64,000 nucleotides of DNA. Source: Flaccisagitta enflata (Eukaryota; Chaetognatha; Sagittoidea; Aphragmophora). The DNA lies in NCBI GenBank assembly GCA_965153355.1, contig OZ231126.1:87854001-87918000 (forward strand), read 5' to 3'. Under the pieces are notes generated by a model that had not been told where the DNA came from, ran no database searches, and worked only from the letters and a program-made list of their open reading frames with translations. The position numbers were made by a program, and so were the translations under genes. Below, one piece after another: positions 1 to 12,177 of the stretch (positions within the stretch are counted from its first letter, which is position 1; each line of letters starts with the position of its first letter).

Positions 1-184
1 CAAAATGTTAAGTACTTATCATACATATCATCATTTACTACACAGAGGCTACGATAGGGAAAACGGAGTTTGAAGTTGTTCTTTTTCGACGAACGAAAAA
101 AAGGATGCATGGAAGTGGTACTGATTTGAAACTATAGTTGTTGTATTTTCTATTTTTTTTTTTGGGGGGGGGGGACGAATTACA

Positions 185-1805
185 CTCATTTCTTGTTTAT
201 AAAAACATTGAGGCTCAGATGATGAAAAAATAAGAACATTTATTAGAACATTGCCTCAAGACCAGAAGAATCTAAGGATACCTGAAACTCATTTGTTGCC
301 GTTAAGAACAATCCCTTCTACAAGGAACAGCCTTAGTGATTAGTTTTATGAAACTAAAAGTGAGACTGTACAATTGCAATGATTGAGTTTCATCTGCACT
401 GTTTTCTTGATATAATTTGATTTGTTTAAGATGATCATCTAGGTGAATGATTCTCAGTTTGTCATAGTTAGAGATTAACTAGGTTACCGGAAAAAGAACA
501 TCCCAGTATAAGCTAGTAAGACATCATGAACCATATCTTGACACTCTTGTTCCATCACTTTTTTGCACCATTTTTTCCATAAAATTATCCATTTTTGACT
601 AAAAATCTATTTTGACATGTGCTATGTGAGCCCATTCATACTATTTTAAAGAATCAGTCGTCAAATTGCATGCTTTGTACAGTAAAATGATCTTAAATTG
701 GCAAAATTTTCAAGCAAAATCTTAGAAAAGAGTAAGAATTGTTTTAAAGAGGTATCTTTACTGTATTATTACCGACACAGTTTGTATAATATGGTCAATT
801 TTTTTTTGAGAGGCTGTTCATATCTCTCTGACACTAGTATAAAACTTTTTTGCCATATGATTTTTAGCATTTTGGATGTCTTTGTCAAGTTCCTTTTAAA
901 AAATGTCAGCTGACAATTAAATTTCAAAAAATAGGATATTTTATTTTGAAAAATTCATTTGGGGTACTTACCATTGGAGTAAAGTCATGAAATTTGAATG
1001 GTAGTCAAAGGAAGCATTCAACTTTAAGTATTTCAAATTTTGTAACAATCGGTGGATTTAAAGTATCAATTTTGTGAGTTTTTCTATTCCAAATTGCAAA
1101 ATTTAAAGTTTTTGAAAAAAACATTTTTCATCCCCTAAATAACAAATCTTGAACATAGATGAATATTTTGCATCTTTAAAAACATCAGACCCAAGATAAT
1201 GTAATTCACTAGGGTCTGATGTTTTTGGTTTTTCCAATTTTTCAATTTCTATGCAAATTTGTTATTTAGGGTGCACCTATGTCAGATTCAACAGAAATAT
1301 GAAAAAAAGGATGTTTTTTATTTGGAGTTTTAAATGGGGCACTTCCTGGCGAAGAAAAGTCATGAAATTTTTATGGTAGTTAAATGAAGCACCAAACCAC
1401 CTGCATGTCAATTTTCATTACTATAAGACAATTTTTGATATCTGTTTATGAATTTTTAAATATCTATTTGTGAAATTTATGAAATTAGTCATTTTTAAAT
1501 GAAAAATCACTGTTTTTTTTCTGATGATATTTTGCATCAATTTTCTCTGTTAACTACCCAAAGTGACATATATTATCAGGTGAATTATTTGTTTTTGGTA
1601 AAAAACATTTTGATTTTTTTGCTCTTGGCGAAACTGAAGTGTCACAATAATTTTCATTGTGTCGTAATCATTTTTTGAAATAAAATAAGAACATCATGAG
1701 AACAGTTTGAGCCTCAAATTGAAAAAAAAAAACACTGAGTCTCAAATTGAAAAATAAAAAACATTGAGTCTCAGAAAAAAACATGTTTCTATAAAAAGAA
1801 ATGAG
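185..1805. mobile_element. Possible 1.6-kb inverted-repeat element
   Basis: About 20 bases at 185-207 (CTCATTTCTTGTTTATAAAA) reappear inverted at 1781-1805 with a few differences, bracketing an AT-rich stretch with no convincing reading frame. The interior holds a diverged direct duplication of an AAGTCATGAAATTT block (about 985 and 1350). No target-site duplication is evident. It may be an old non-autonomous DNA transposon or chance similarity in AT-rich DNA. Confidence 0.3.
1134..1270. repeat. Nested foldback (two perfect stems)
   Basis: A 14-bp perfect inverted repeat (1134-1147 with 1257-1270) encloses a second perfect 15-bp one (1178-1192 with 1212-1226, AACATCAGACCC). The rest of 1-2300 is AT-rich and holds nothing I recognise as a gene. 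Confidence 0.7.
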
Positions 1806-2302
1806 CGTAAAGGCACAAGGACATTGTACTTAATAGAATTCATGTTGTCGATTCTCGCCAGATTTGGAAAGTACCGGTTTTACTTGTCTAACCCCCTCAA
1901 AGTCGAGACTCGAGTCACTGCAGGAAATTTGATAGCTTTGCCAATAAGAGGATCTGACAGAATAATGTCTCTTGCTTTTTCCTCTAAAGCCTTGATAATT
2001 TAAAATTTTAGTCGAAGCCTTGTGATATTATAAACAGGATGAGCTCGTAAGTTCGTTTGTTCGTTCGTCTTCTCATTTGAAATTGAAGTCTATTGCATCG
2101 GTTTATTGGATCAGTGATCGTTTTTCAGCCTTTTCCGGTAAATTTCATTCCCATTTCGTCATTTGTCCAAACGCTATCTGTGCCCCCATTATTGTCAGTC
2201 AACTGGATGAGTAGGTGCAGTTTGATTGCGAACTGAATAAACTGAATTTAGGTAAACAAGTAACACAGGGTTACAACATCGCCGCGGAAGGGCGTGCAAG
2301 GT

Positions 2303-2447
<145 letters not shown>

Positions 2448-2817
2448 ACTAATGAGCTAACGGATAAAATGATATGAAAGAGACTCGATGTCAATTTAAC
2501 AAGGCTGAGGATATGAAAATTTAAAGAAATGAAATTACGTCATATACGGACGGATATACCGGCAGACCATCGGACCTGTCTGCCGACACGTTTTCTTATA
2601 GTTAAGTTAAAGAGATGTGATCACGCGTCAGAGAAAAAAACAAGGTCATTAGACCTAAGTCGCGTGCGTCGGCACTTTCAGAAAGAGTCAGGCAGACAGA
2701 CAGACAAACATTTTATTTTCTAAAAGACATTTGAAACGGCTCTTTACTACTTTAAGCATCTTCTCCACTATTCAGAGGCATAAAAAACGCAATGAGAAAC
2801 CTTTCAAACGACTTTGT

Positions 2818-2885
2818 TGCGGACCGACGGACGGACCAACCGAAAAGTGGCTTATAGAGTCGCGTAGCACGCGACTAAAAATCGT
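2818..2885 (-). repeat. Palindrome-headed dispersed repeat, partial copy
   Basis: GACGGACGGACC-type tetranucleotides are followed by GTGGCTTATAGAG and an imperfect palindrome (AGTCGCGT, spacer AGC, ACGCGACT). This is the head of the dispersed family seen complete at 3092-3290, in reverse orientation. Confidence 0.7.
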
Positions 2886-3091
2886 TTTGGTTCATGAAAG
2901 TAACAGAAAGAGATATTGCACATAATTCCAGAATACTTCGACCCTCGCATAGGTGGTGCCAGTCGAAAATAGACGCGACATAAACAGAGAGCTTATATGC
3001 ACTGTCACTGGGCAAAACCAGTACGATTCGTATAGAGAATATAATGATATAAATGAAATGAAACGAAATGAAATAATCAATCTCTCTTGAA

Positions 3092-3290
3092 ACAAGACCG
3101 GATACACAGCTACCGAAGTCGCGTGCGGGTGGGCAGGGGCCATATTTGAGGTCACTAGAACATTTAGGTGGGAGGGGTGAGGTCAACGAAATAAATCATA
3201 AAAAAAGTAAAACATGTCCAACCGACCAACCGACGGACGGACGGACGGACTTGCAGAGCGGGTTGTAGAGTCGCGTGCACGCGACTAAAA
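3092..3290 (-). repeat. Palindrome-headed dispersed repeat, full copy
   Basis: Read on the minus strand, this copy has the perfect 18-bp palindrome AGTCGCGTGCACGCGACT (about 3270-3287), then CTCTACAACCCGCTCTG, a CGTC/GGTT tetranucleotide tract, a variable spacer, and the far end CCCCTGCCCACCCGCACGCG followed by GTGTATCC. Other copies or parts lie at 15,193, 33,583, 35,948, 39,508, 47,744 and 48,254. No protein is encoded. The family could be SINE-like or a small foldback element. Confidence 0.75.
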
Positions 3291-3439
3291 AAGACATTAA
3301 CTTAGTCCATTCAGTCTCATTAACGCAACAGAAAATCGACAATACACCATAACTGTCGTTACTCGATGCTTAAAGAGTTATTAATAAAATGAACTATAGC
3401 AAATCCAAAGTATAAAGCTGTTAAATAAACGACAACAAC

Positions 3440-3830
3440 CAACGACAAAAATCAACGAATAGTACTTATCAACAAATGACACTATTGACACATATTGGGA
3501 AATTAACGACTCATATTGGCAACGACACATATTGGCAAATTAACGAATGACACAACAAATCAACAAATCAACAAACGCGAATGCCACAAGTCGAGATATC
3601 GACATAACGACATAGACAAACGACACTAATCATCAAATAGCACAAATCAACAAATGACACGAATCATCAAATTGCACAAATCGACAAATTGCACAAATCG
3701 ACAAATCAACAAATCAACAAATGACACGAAGCAACAAATTGCACAAACCGATAAATTGCACAAACCGACAAATTGCACAAATTGCACAAATCGACAAATG
3801 ACACAATATAGATAAATTGCACAAGTCGGC
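3440..3830. repeat. Degenerate ACAAATCGACAA-type tandem repeat
   Basis: Irregular tandem copies of short words such as ACAAATTGCACAAATCG and CAACAAATGACAC run across this stretch. They give spurious open frames on the minus strand. Confidence 0.8.
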
Positions 3831-4749
3831 ATTGGCCGTATTTCACCATCGCGGCGACAGTGTGAGTAATTGAAATCACAAATTGAGAGCGTTATAGTCA
3901 CTTATCATCCAAATTCATGATTACTGCGTAGTAATCAAAATATTACATGAGCTTTCACAATCGATGACAGACGATGACGTCACACAAAAACTCGTTACAG
4001 AAAATGAATTGATTTTTCTGAGTCTTTCCACAAAACTTCAGTGTTGACGAGTAAAGAAAAACAACATTAAATGATCTATTCTGTATATTTCAACTTCTGT
4101 ATTTTCCAGAATATTTAAATCACATAAAAATGAAGCCGAAGCTATCCACTGTGCTATGAAAATGGCTGCAATGAATCACATCCAACGATTTTTGGCCTTT
4201 TTAGCCTGTATTGTACTCAAGGACCCAAGTGTGTTATTAAGTATGTAAGTACTTAGGTTCGTAATATTTTGATAACAAAATAATGTATTGACAAATTTCT
4301 TTGTTGTTTCTACCTTTTTTCATGATGAAAAATTAAGGTTGGAATGCATAGATTTTTCCCTGTATATAGACCCCTAAGTTTTTAGACATCATTTAGCGAA
4401 TATTCATTCAAAACCATTGTCATAATTTTCACCCTCACTTGGCCCTAAGCGTCCTAACCTCAGTTAAATCGTCTCGCAGTGACATCTGTGAGAATCGTTA
4501 AATTTGGAATTTGAACCTTTTTTTAGAGAATCATTGACGAAATGACGTTTTTTGGAAGCTAGGAGAGGCACTCCTGCGTTTCTAGCTTCTTCTTCCTTAT
4601 GGCTCAGATAATCGACATTTTGGCGTTATCTCGTTCTGTCTCATTTCTTTTTAAATTTGAATGAGTTATGTCGATTTGTACGCACATATTGAAGGGCCTG
4701 GACAGTCGGCGGTGAATGGATAGGCATGTCCCTGTTTCATCAAAACTTT
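3831..4749. other. AT-rich spacer, nothing recognised
   Basis: No gene, RNA or repeat structure was recognised in this stretch. Confidence 0.6.
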
Positions 4750-5300
4750 CCTTTTTGGGCAGCGGCCTCAAAGGGCCGATGTCCTGTAGAATGCAAAGGT
4801 GAAACATTATGTACGTCTGTACGTCTAACCGTTATGTATGTCTGTCCCCCCCCCCTCTGAGGACTTAAGGCCCAAATCCCAGCTTTTTGTCCCAAATCTT
4901 AGCCTGTTGGCCCAAATCTCAGCCTGATGACCCAAATCACAGCCTATTGGACCATATGCCAGCCTGACGACCCAAATCCCAGCCTGTTGGCTCAAATAAC
5001 AGCCTGCTGGCCCAAATTCCAACCAGCTGGCCCAAGTCCCATCCTGTTGGCCTAAATCCCATCCTGTTGGCCTAAATCCCAGCCTGCCCAAATCCCAGCC
5101 TGTTGGCCCAAATCCCAGCTTGTTGACCGCAATCCCAGCCATATTCTAGCCTCAAGGCCCTAATTCCAGTCATAAAGCTCAAGTATTAGAATTAAAGTTT
5201 AAATCCAGACAAAATCTCAGCCTTAAGACTCAAATCCCTGCATCTGGATCCAAACCTCAGTCTAATGCATAACGACCCATAGCCCACCTAAATAGCTCAA
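4750..5300 (+). repeat. Core plus ~20-bp minisatellite module
   Basis: The core TTTTTGGGCAGCGGCC is followed by CCGATGTCCTGTAGAA and then, from about 4868, about 15 copies of a 20-21-bp unit (CCCAAATCCCAGCCTGTTGG). The frame across it gives a tryptophan/glycine-rich peptide with the period of the repeat, so it is not taken as a gene. First member of a family found at least 14 times to about 42 kb. Confidence 0.85.
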
Positions 5301-5448
5301 TTCTCAACACCTTCACTGCGGATCCTGGGAACCACCAGGACATTTTTCATATTACTTTTTTTATATTATTAGTTTTTCTTCAGTTTATTCAGTCAACACG
5401 TGCATAAATCAAAATCTAATTAACAAAATATTTCATCTGGCTCTTATG

Positions 5449-5611
5449 TGTTGCAACACACAACACAACACACAAATGTCGCATATGCAACATTGTGTTG
5501 CGTAAGCAACGTACATGTGTCGCATATGCAACGCGGTGTTCCATATGCGACACGCATTTGTCTCATACTCAACAGCGAGAGAGATCGAGAGAGAGATCGA
5601 GAGATCAAGAG

Positions 5612-5651
<40 letters not shown>

Positions 5652-5728
5652 CAGAGAGATGGAGAGTGAAAGATCGACAGAAAGACAGACTGATACAGAA
5701 AGAGAGAGAGAATCAAGCAATGGATTTC
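5449..5728. repeat. CATATGCAAC repeats and (GA)n tract
   Basis: Several copies, some inverted, of GTCGCATATGCAAC lie at 5478-5555, and related TCACATATGCAAC lies at 6247. A GAGA purine tract follows at 5575-5728. No gene is supported. Confidence 0.85.
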
Positions 5729-5733
5729 ATGTA

Positions 5734-5765
5734 CAGTTGAACCCCGCTCTTACGGACCCGCCACC
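5734..5765 (+). mobile_element. Pogo/Tigger-like terminal repeat, single end
   Basis: TA followed by CAGTTGAACCCCGCTCTTAC resembles terminal repeats of the pogo/Tigger branch of Tc1/mariner elements. The motif AATACCGCCTATAACAGA occurs twice nearby (5764-5790 and 5845-5865). The opposite end was not found, so this is a relic or a truncated copy. Confidence 0.4.
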
Positions 5766-5899
5766 AACGGAATTCCGCCTATAACAGATGCAGATTTATG
5801 GTCCCTTCAAATTGATTTCTTTTATTTTCTTTGTTGGCAATAACAGAATACCGCCTATAACAGAAAGAAATTGTTGTACCCCTGAAAGCGATCAAAAAG

Positions 5900-6720
5900 G
5901 GAATAGGGTTTATTTAGAGTGAGTTTTGAGGTTCTAACAGCTCGTTTCAGGCTGATTTTGGCCCTGAGAGAGCAAATCTGAGGCCTGAAAATGTCTGATT
6001 TAAGCGCTGATTTAAAGCCTCAGAGTCCCGATTTAAAGACTCATGGAGGCGGGGGGGGGATGTAGCAGAAAGATGTTCAACAACATTTTGCTCTCTGTGT
6101 TCATCGCCACAAAGTCAACAAAAAAATTCCACGAGATGCTTTCTTTCATTTTGTTTTCAGTTGCATGCTACGGGACTTTACAGACTTCACCCGGCTTTGT
6201 CATTTGGTCGACAAATACGCATACGCATAGGCATACACAACATAATGTCACATATGCAACACATTTTCACAATAAGCGATTTATCTCAAAAAGAGCCAGA
6301 TGAAATTTTTTTTTGGATACGACCCTGATTCATGCCCGTGTGGACTATACCAAACTGAAGAGAAACTTTGAGTATTATGAAAAACGTCCTGATGGTTTCC
6401 AGGATCCACAGTGGGCCTTACAAGTTTTAAAAAAGTCACAGGCGGTCGTACCTAATGAATCACCTCTGTGTTCTATAGGACATTGGCCCTTTAGAGGCCG
6501 CTGCCCTGCTCTCACCCCACGACTTCTCCTGATCACTCCAAGCAGGGCATCGGGTACCGCTGACCATGTATGATCCTTGGATGACTTGTTGTTCCATATC
6601 CACATTGTGAATTTTTTCAGTTTTTCCTAGTTGTGTACACGCTTTTTCTGTCCATCAGTCCGTCAATCTGTCAGTCTATCAGTCCTGTTTGTCTGAACAT
6701 TGGCCCGTCAGTTCATTAGT
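5900..6720. other. Non-coding, with a dispersed-module fragment
   Basis: Around 6475-6600 lies a fragment of the dispersed GC-rich family (GACATTGGCCCTTTAGAGGC, then GCAGGGCATCGGGTACCGCT and CCTTGGATGACTTGTTGTTC). The same trio recurs at 10,300-10,410, 14,890-15,010 and 22,640-22,745. No gene recognised. Confidence 0.6.
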
Positions 6721-6721
6721 A

Positions 6722-7314
6722 CAGTACGATGGGAGCAATGATGACCTTGACTGGAGGATAGATTTTAAGTGTTCTAATTTTATTTGTATCATAAAATATT
6801 TAAGATCTAAGTTAATTAAAGGTTACTCTATTGAGTAAATGCATTTGCGTCTCTTAAATTTCAACTTGTGACTTGACCTCATCAAGACTTCATTTTTCAA
6901 GGTTCTAAGTTATGTTATTAGTTTAAGTGAAAAATTCTACATAATTTTGAGAAAAAAAATCAGCTCAATTGGACTATTTTTTCAGGTTTTACCGCCATCT
7001 TAAATAAAGAAAAGCTATGCAAATTAATTTTTGGGCAAAATTTTAAATAGCCATAAAACCTTTAAAAATGAACGGATTTGGCTGATTTTTTTTTGAAACC
7101 ATATGAAATTAATAGGAACCCCGTTGAAATAAGTAAAAACTTTGAAAAATGAAGTCGTGATGAGGTCAAGTTGCAAGTTGAAGTTTTACAAAGGCATTCA
7201 CTCAATAAAGCATCTTTTAATTAGCCTAGATCTCAAATATTTTATAATACAAATAAAATAAAGATACCTAAAATCTATCCTCCAGTCTTGGTCGTCATTT
7301 CTCCCATCGTACTG
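6722..7314. mobile_element. 593-bp inverted-repeat element, TA-flanked
   Basis: The left end CAGTACGATGGGAGCAATGA at 6722 is matched inverted at 7314. Complementarity continues inward for about 170 bp on both sides (AATCTATCCTCCAGTC; TGACTTGACCTCATCA). TA dinucleotides abut both ends (6720-6721, 7315-7316). There is no transposase frame. This fits a non-autonomous Tc1/mariner-type element (MITE). Confidence 0.85.
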
Positions 7315-7886
7315 TACATGGTGATCGGGTTGTAAAGTGTAAAAATGCGCATTTCTGCCCTGCCGCTTTGTATGGGGTGGAAGAGGGGTTTGAAGCAATG
7401 TTGTACCCCTCTGCCCACTACCCATCCGCGTTGCTTGTTTAACTATTATTTTGTTAAAAACGAGCATACATAGATTTAAAACAAGAGAGAGGAAGAAAAA
7501 GAAAAAGAGTGTATCCAGTTTACAGGCTGTGGACTGTCTTAGAAATAAAATGGACAAAGAAAACAACTATCCATTTTATAACTAAGGCGGGGTTAGGCCC
7601 CATCCCCCTTTCCCAGATACACAGATTAAGAAAGTAGAATTTTAGAGAAGAAGAGGTTAAAGGAGGCTAAATTAGCCAGGAGAGAGGACTGCTAAAACAT
7701 AAGAGACAAAATGAATCAATGACAAAAACATGCACTCACAAAAACCAAAACCAAAAGGAAGAGGATAAACTGACAGAAAAGAGAACAGGCTAAAGTGACA
7801 TCTATCAGAATGGGAATAAACACATTCAATCAACAGAAGAGCAATTCATTCAAATTTATGTACACAAAAAAATAAAGGGGTGAAAA

Positions 7887-8144
7887 CTGTACATATTTAC
7901 ACAGACCAGAGCTATGTGAATAGACCTCTGGAATGTAAGTGGTAACAACCATTCAGCTATGTGAATAGACCTAAATGGATTGTAACCATACTACACTTAA
8001 AGAAGAAATAAAAATCTGTACATATTTACACAGACCAGAGCTATGTGAATAGACCTCTGGAATGTAAGTGGTAACAACCATTCAGCTATATGAATAGACC
8101 TAAATGGATTGTTACCACACTAAAGAACCTAAAAAACCTGATAA
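7887..8144. repeat. Tandem duplication of a ~129-bp unit
   Basis: CTGTACATATTTACACAGAC and the following ~120 bases occur at 7887 and again at 8016 with few differences. The surrounding 7315-8310 is otherwise non-coding. Confidence 0.9.
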
Positions 8145-8310
8145 ATACTAACAGTAGCTGATAAAATCTAACATAAGCTGGAATAATCTGGAAAGATTCT
8201 CACTAAACTTAATCAATAGTTACAGCAATTCACTGATTTCTTTGTAAAACCTACTGAGGTCATCAATAGACTTTTGTCGGCAAATGCATTTTTTGGACAC
8301 AGAATAAATA

Positions 8311-9815
8311 GTCAGGGATCTTAGCGGCAGAAACTAAAGTGTAGGGTAAAAACTTCCAAAAAGCTCTGGAACTTTACTATTCTGATATATTTTTTCGTGC
8401 TGAACACGAATCTGACCTCCATTTTGGAATATTTTTTGGGCACCCCTTTCAAAAATCTAATTTTTTGCCATTTTTGGGGTAAAAATGCATTTTTTGGCTA
8501 TTTGGAGTTCACTGTTGACAACCAGTTGCGTTTTTCAGTTGAACCTAACAAGAACTGGAGTATATACACAGTTTACGAGAGTTTGGCGGCCATGCGGGGA
8601 CTGTAAATGGCCAAAAACAGGCCAAAAATGGCTCAAAAAAGCCAAAAACCGCATTTTTTTCCAATAAATGAATGTTTTTAGAAATTTCTTGCCAAACACA
8701 CTAAATTAGGTCAGAATAAGGACAAATATACTCATTGAGAGCTTTGAATGCTGACAGGGAGGTTCTAACAGGCCAAAAACAGGCCAAAAATAGCCCAAAA
8801 TGGCCAGAATTGGCATTTTTATCAGATAGATCATTGTTATTTGGAATTTTTTCACTTATCTCACCCAATCCAGTCAGAACTAGGTCAAATATACTCATTG
8901 AGACCTTTGAAAACTAATACGGGGACCACAACTGGCCAAAAACAGGCCAAAAATGGCCTGAGATGGTCAAAATTGGCTTTCTCATCTCATATATCATTGT
9001 TATTCAGGATTTTTTTGCCAATCTCACTCAATGCAGTCAGAACAAGGTCTAATATACTCATCGAGAGCTTTGGAAACTGATACCGATGCCACAACAGGCC
9101 AAAAACAGGCCAAAAATGGCCTAAAATGGCCAAAATCGATGTTTTCATTTGATAGATCATTGTTATTCAGAATTTTTTCGCCAATCTCACTCAATGAAGT
9201 TAGAACTAGGTCAAATAAACTCATTGAGAGCTTTGGAAACTGATACTGGGGCCATAACAGGCCAAAAATGGCCTAAAATGGCCAAAATAGACATTTTCAT
9301 TCAAAATATCAAAGCTCTTTGGAATTTTTTTGTAAATCTCGCTCAATCTAGTCAGAACTAGGATAAAAATATTCATTGAGAGCTTTGAACACTGATTCCG
9401 GGGTAGTACCAGGCCAATAGCAGGCAAAAAATGGGCCAAAATGGGCTAAAAAGGCCTAATTCTGCATTTTCATTGGGCAGATCATTGTTATTCAGAATTT
9501 TTTAGCCAATCTCACTCATTTCAGTTAGAATAATGACTAATACACATATTGAGAGCTGTGAGAACTGATACCGGGGCCATAACAGGCCAAAAACAGGCCA
9601 AAATTAGGCTAAAATGGCCTAAATCTGCATTTCCATGAAATAGATCATCGTTATTCAGAATTTTTTTTGCGTATCTCAGTCCATCCATTCAGAACTAGGT
9701 CAAGTATACTCTTTGACAGCTTTGGACGCTAATACTTGGGTAATAACAGGCAAAAAACAGGCCAAAAATGGGCTAAAATGGCCTAAATCTGCATTTCCAT
9801 CAAATAGATCATAGT
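8311..9815 (+). repeat. ~163-bp satellite array, left arm
   Basis: Seven or so tandem units of about 163 bp. The anchor word ATCATTGTTATTCAG recurs at 8830, 8993, 9156, 9308, 9481, 9644 and 9808. Each unit has CAGGCCAAAAATGGCC, CTCACTCAAT and CATTGAGAGCTTTGGAAACT. A distinct leader at 8311-8600 is mirrored at 19,800-20,036. Short similar peptides read through it are repeat artefacts. Confidence 0.92.
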
Positions 9816-9816
9816 T

Positions 9817-10190
9817 TTTGGGCAGCGACCCCAAAGGAGTCGATGACCTATGCTTTCACACAGGGAGATTTTCTCCTCCTTTTTGGGCAGCGGCCCCAAA
9901 GGGCCGATGTCCTGTAGGACACAGGGGTGAATTTCCATATATCCGTCCGTACGTCCGTTCGTTCCCCCCCCCCTCTGAAGCTTCCCAGGCCTCTCAGGCC
10001 TCAAATCCAGCCTCTCAGGCCTCAGATCTGGCCTCTCAGGCCTCAAATCCAGCCTCTTGGGCCTCAAATCCAGCCTCTCAGGCCTCAAATCCAGCCTCTT
10101 GGGCCTCAAATCCAGCCTCTTGGGCCCTAAATCCAGCCTCTTGGGCCCTAAATCCAGCCTCTCAGTCCTCAAATTCCCATTGAATAACAT
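9817..10190 (+). repeat. Core pair plus minisatellite module
   Basis: Two successive cores (about 9820 and 9885, each with GGGCAGCG.CCCCAAAGG) are followed by CTATGCTTTCACACAGG or ATGTCCTGTAGGACAC, then about 11 copies of a 20-bp unit (CTCAGGCCTCAAATCCAGCC). Inserted exactly where the 163-bp satellite ends. Confidence 0.88.
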
Positions 10191-10284
10191 GGCAAATTGG
10201 CCAAAAATTGAAGAATGCATAATTCCCTATCAATATCATGGAAAATTACCCCAAATATGCCCTCTCAGGACATATGGAAATTCA

Positions 10285-10815
10285 CCCCGTGTCCTACAGG
10301 ACATCGGCCCTTTGGGGCCGCTGCCCTGGTCTCACTCCACTTCTTCAGCTAATCACTCCAAGCAGGGCATCGGGCACCGCTGACCATGTGCGATCCTTGG
10401 ATGACTTGTTCTTCTACGTCCCCCCCCTAACCTCCAGGCCCATATCTCAGCCTCGAGGCCTATATCCCAGCCTTGAGGCCCAAATCCCAGTCATGAGGCC
10501 CAAATCCCAACCTCAAGGCCCAAATTCTATCTTTAAGCCAAAATCCCTTCTTCCAGGCCTAAATCCCAGCCTCAAGGGATTTGGGCCTCAAGACTGTGAT
10601 TTGGGCCTCAAGGCTGGGATTTGGGCCTTGAGGCTGAGATATGGGCCTGGAGGTTGGGGTAGGGGGGACGGAGGAGAAGGTGGAGAAGAAAATCCCCATG
10701 TGTGATAGCATAGGTCATTGACCCCTTTAGGGCTGCTGCCCTGCTCCCCCTTTAACTTCAAGCACAACCTACTTAGGCAGGGCACGGGTACCGCTGACCA
10801 TCTAACGCTTTTGCG
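10285..10815. repeat. Minisatellite module with inverted arms
   Basis: Flanked by GC-rich cores facing each other (10,300 and 10,718). Inside, the ~20-bp unit runs as GGCCCAAATCCCAGCCTCAA and then flips at about 10,574 to its reverse complement, making a long foldback. The right flank has ACCGCTGACCATCTAACGCT and TTTGCGACTATT, a tail shared with other copies. Confidence 0.85.
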
Positions 10816-10844
10816 ACTATTCAGAATTTTTACATTGCGTGCTA

Positions 10845-11580
10845 TGCGTTTCTACACCCCGCTATGTTGGTCCATTGGTTGGTTGGTTGGTCAGTTGGTC
10901 AGTCGGTTGGTCCCTTTTGAGCAGCCGCCCTGAAGGGGACAAAGTCCTGTAGAACACAGGGGGACTTTTGTTCATCCGTTTGTCCATTCGGCCCCCACTC
11001 ATAAGGCCCCTCAGGCCTCAAATCTGGCCTCTGAGACCTAAAATCTGGCCTCTCAGGCCTCAAATCCAGCCTCTCAGGCCTCAAATCCAGCCTCTCACAC
11101 CTCAAATCCGGCCTCTCACGCCTCAAATCCATCCTCTCAGGCCTCAAACCTGGCCTCTCAGGCCTCAAATTAGGCTTCTCAGGCCTCAAATCAAAATTCT
11201 CAGGCCTCAAACCTGGCCTCTCAGGCCTCAAATTAGGGATTTGAGCCTCAAGGCTGGGATTTAAGCCTCAAGGCTGGGATTTGAGCCTTGAGGCTGGGAT
11301 TTAAGCCTCAAGGATGTGATTTGAGCCTTGGGGCTGGGATTTGAGCCTTGAGGCTGAAATTTGAGCCCCGAGGCTGGGATTTGAGCCTTGAGGCACGGAC
11401 TTGAGCCTCAAGGCTGGGATTTGAGCCTCAAGGCTGGGATTTGAGCCTTGAGGCTGGGATTTGGGCTTTAGGGCTGGTCAAGGGGGTGGACGGAGAAGGA
11501 GGAAGAGGAGAAATTTCCCTTTTGTGTGAAAGCATAGGTCATCGGCCCCTTCGGGGCCGCTGCCCAAAAAAGGAAGAAGG
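10845..11580. repeat. Composite palindrome head, core and inverted minisatellite
   Basis: Begins with CGTGCTATGCGTTTCTACAC, a (TTGG)n tract and a diverged core (10,917). An array of ~20-bp CTCTCAGGCCTCAAATC units follows, flips at about 11,233 to GATTTGAGCCTCAAGGCTGG units, and ends in an inverted core (11,540). Both arms give apparent reading frames with strict ~7-residue periods, so no gene is called. Confidence 0.85.
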
Positions 11581-11692
11581 GATGCATATTAAGAATGGTA
11601 TGGTCATGGATGAAAACGTCTTCTTACCTGATTTACAGAGGTGCATGGTAGCATGGTAGCAATGCTACGCGGTAGGTGAGTGCCAAAGTGTA

Positions 11693-12115
11693 CAGGTCAG
11701 AGCGTAATTGAACGCGAGGCCCCCTTGAAAACTGTAGCAGACCCCCTAGAGCCCAGTATGTTGAAGCTACGGGGTATGATTGAGGTATCATTTGAAAGCT
11801 TATGAGAATACAAATGGCGCCATCAGAGTGTTTTTTAGTTTTGAGCCCTGACTAAAATTACAGCACTTTAAAGGTGTAAAAATTGACTTTTCTGGGGTTG
11901 TTAAAAAAAAAGCTAAATTTGATACTCTGAAGAGCTTAAACTTGAGCTAGGGAACAAAATTCAAAAAACCCTCAGATAGCGCCATTTGTACTCTCATAAG
12001 CTTTCAAATGATACCTCAATCATACCCCTAGCTTCAACCTACTGGGCTGTAGGGGGTCTGCTACAGTTATCTTTCCTGAAAGTGGGGGCCTCTCGTTCTA
12101 ATACGCTCTGATCTG
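11693..12115. mobile_element. 423-bp inverted-repeat element, TA-flanked
   Basis: CAGGTCAGAGCG at the left end matches the inverted right end CGCTCTGATCTG. The arms stay complementary for roughly 140 bp (AAGCTTATGAGA; GGTATCATTTGAAAG). TA lies immediately outside both ends. No coding capacity: a MITE of Tc1/mariner type. Confidence 0.85.
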
Positions 12116-12177
12116 TAGTAGAAATGGTCAGCGGAACCGTTGCCCCTTTGTGAGTGTATGAAGGTGTAAGGTGGTGA

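Noticed and set aside
698-913. 71-residue frame in AT-rich DNA
   Set aside because: Composition follows the AT bias, there is no domain or context, and the frame length is unremarkable.
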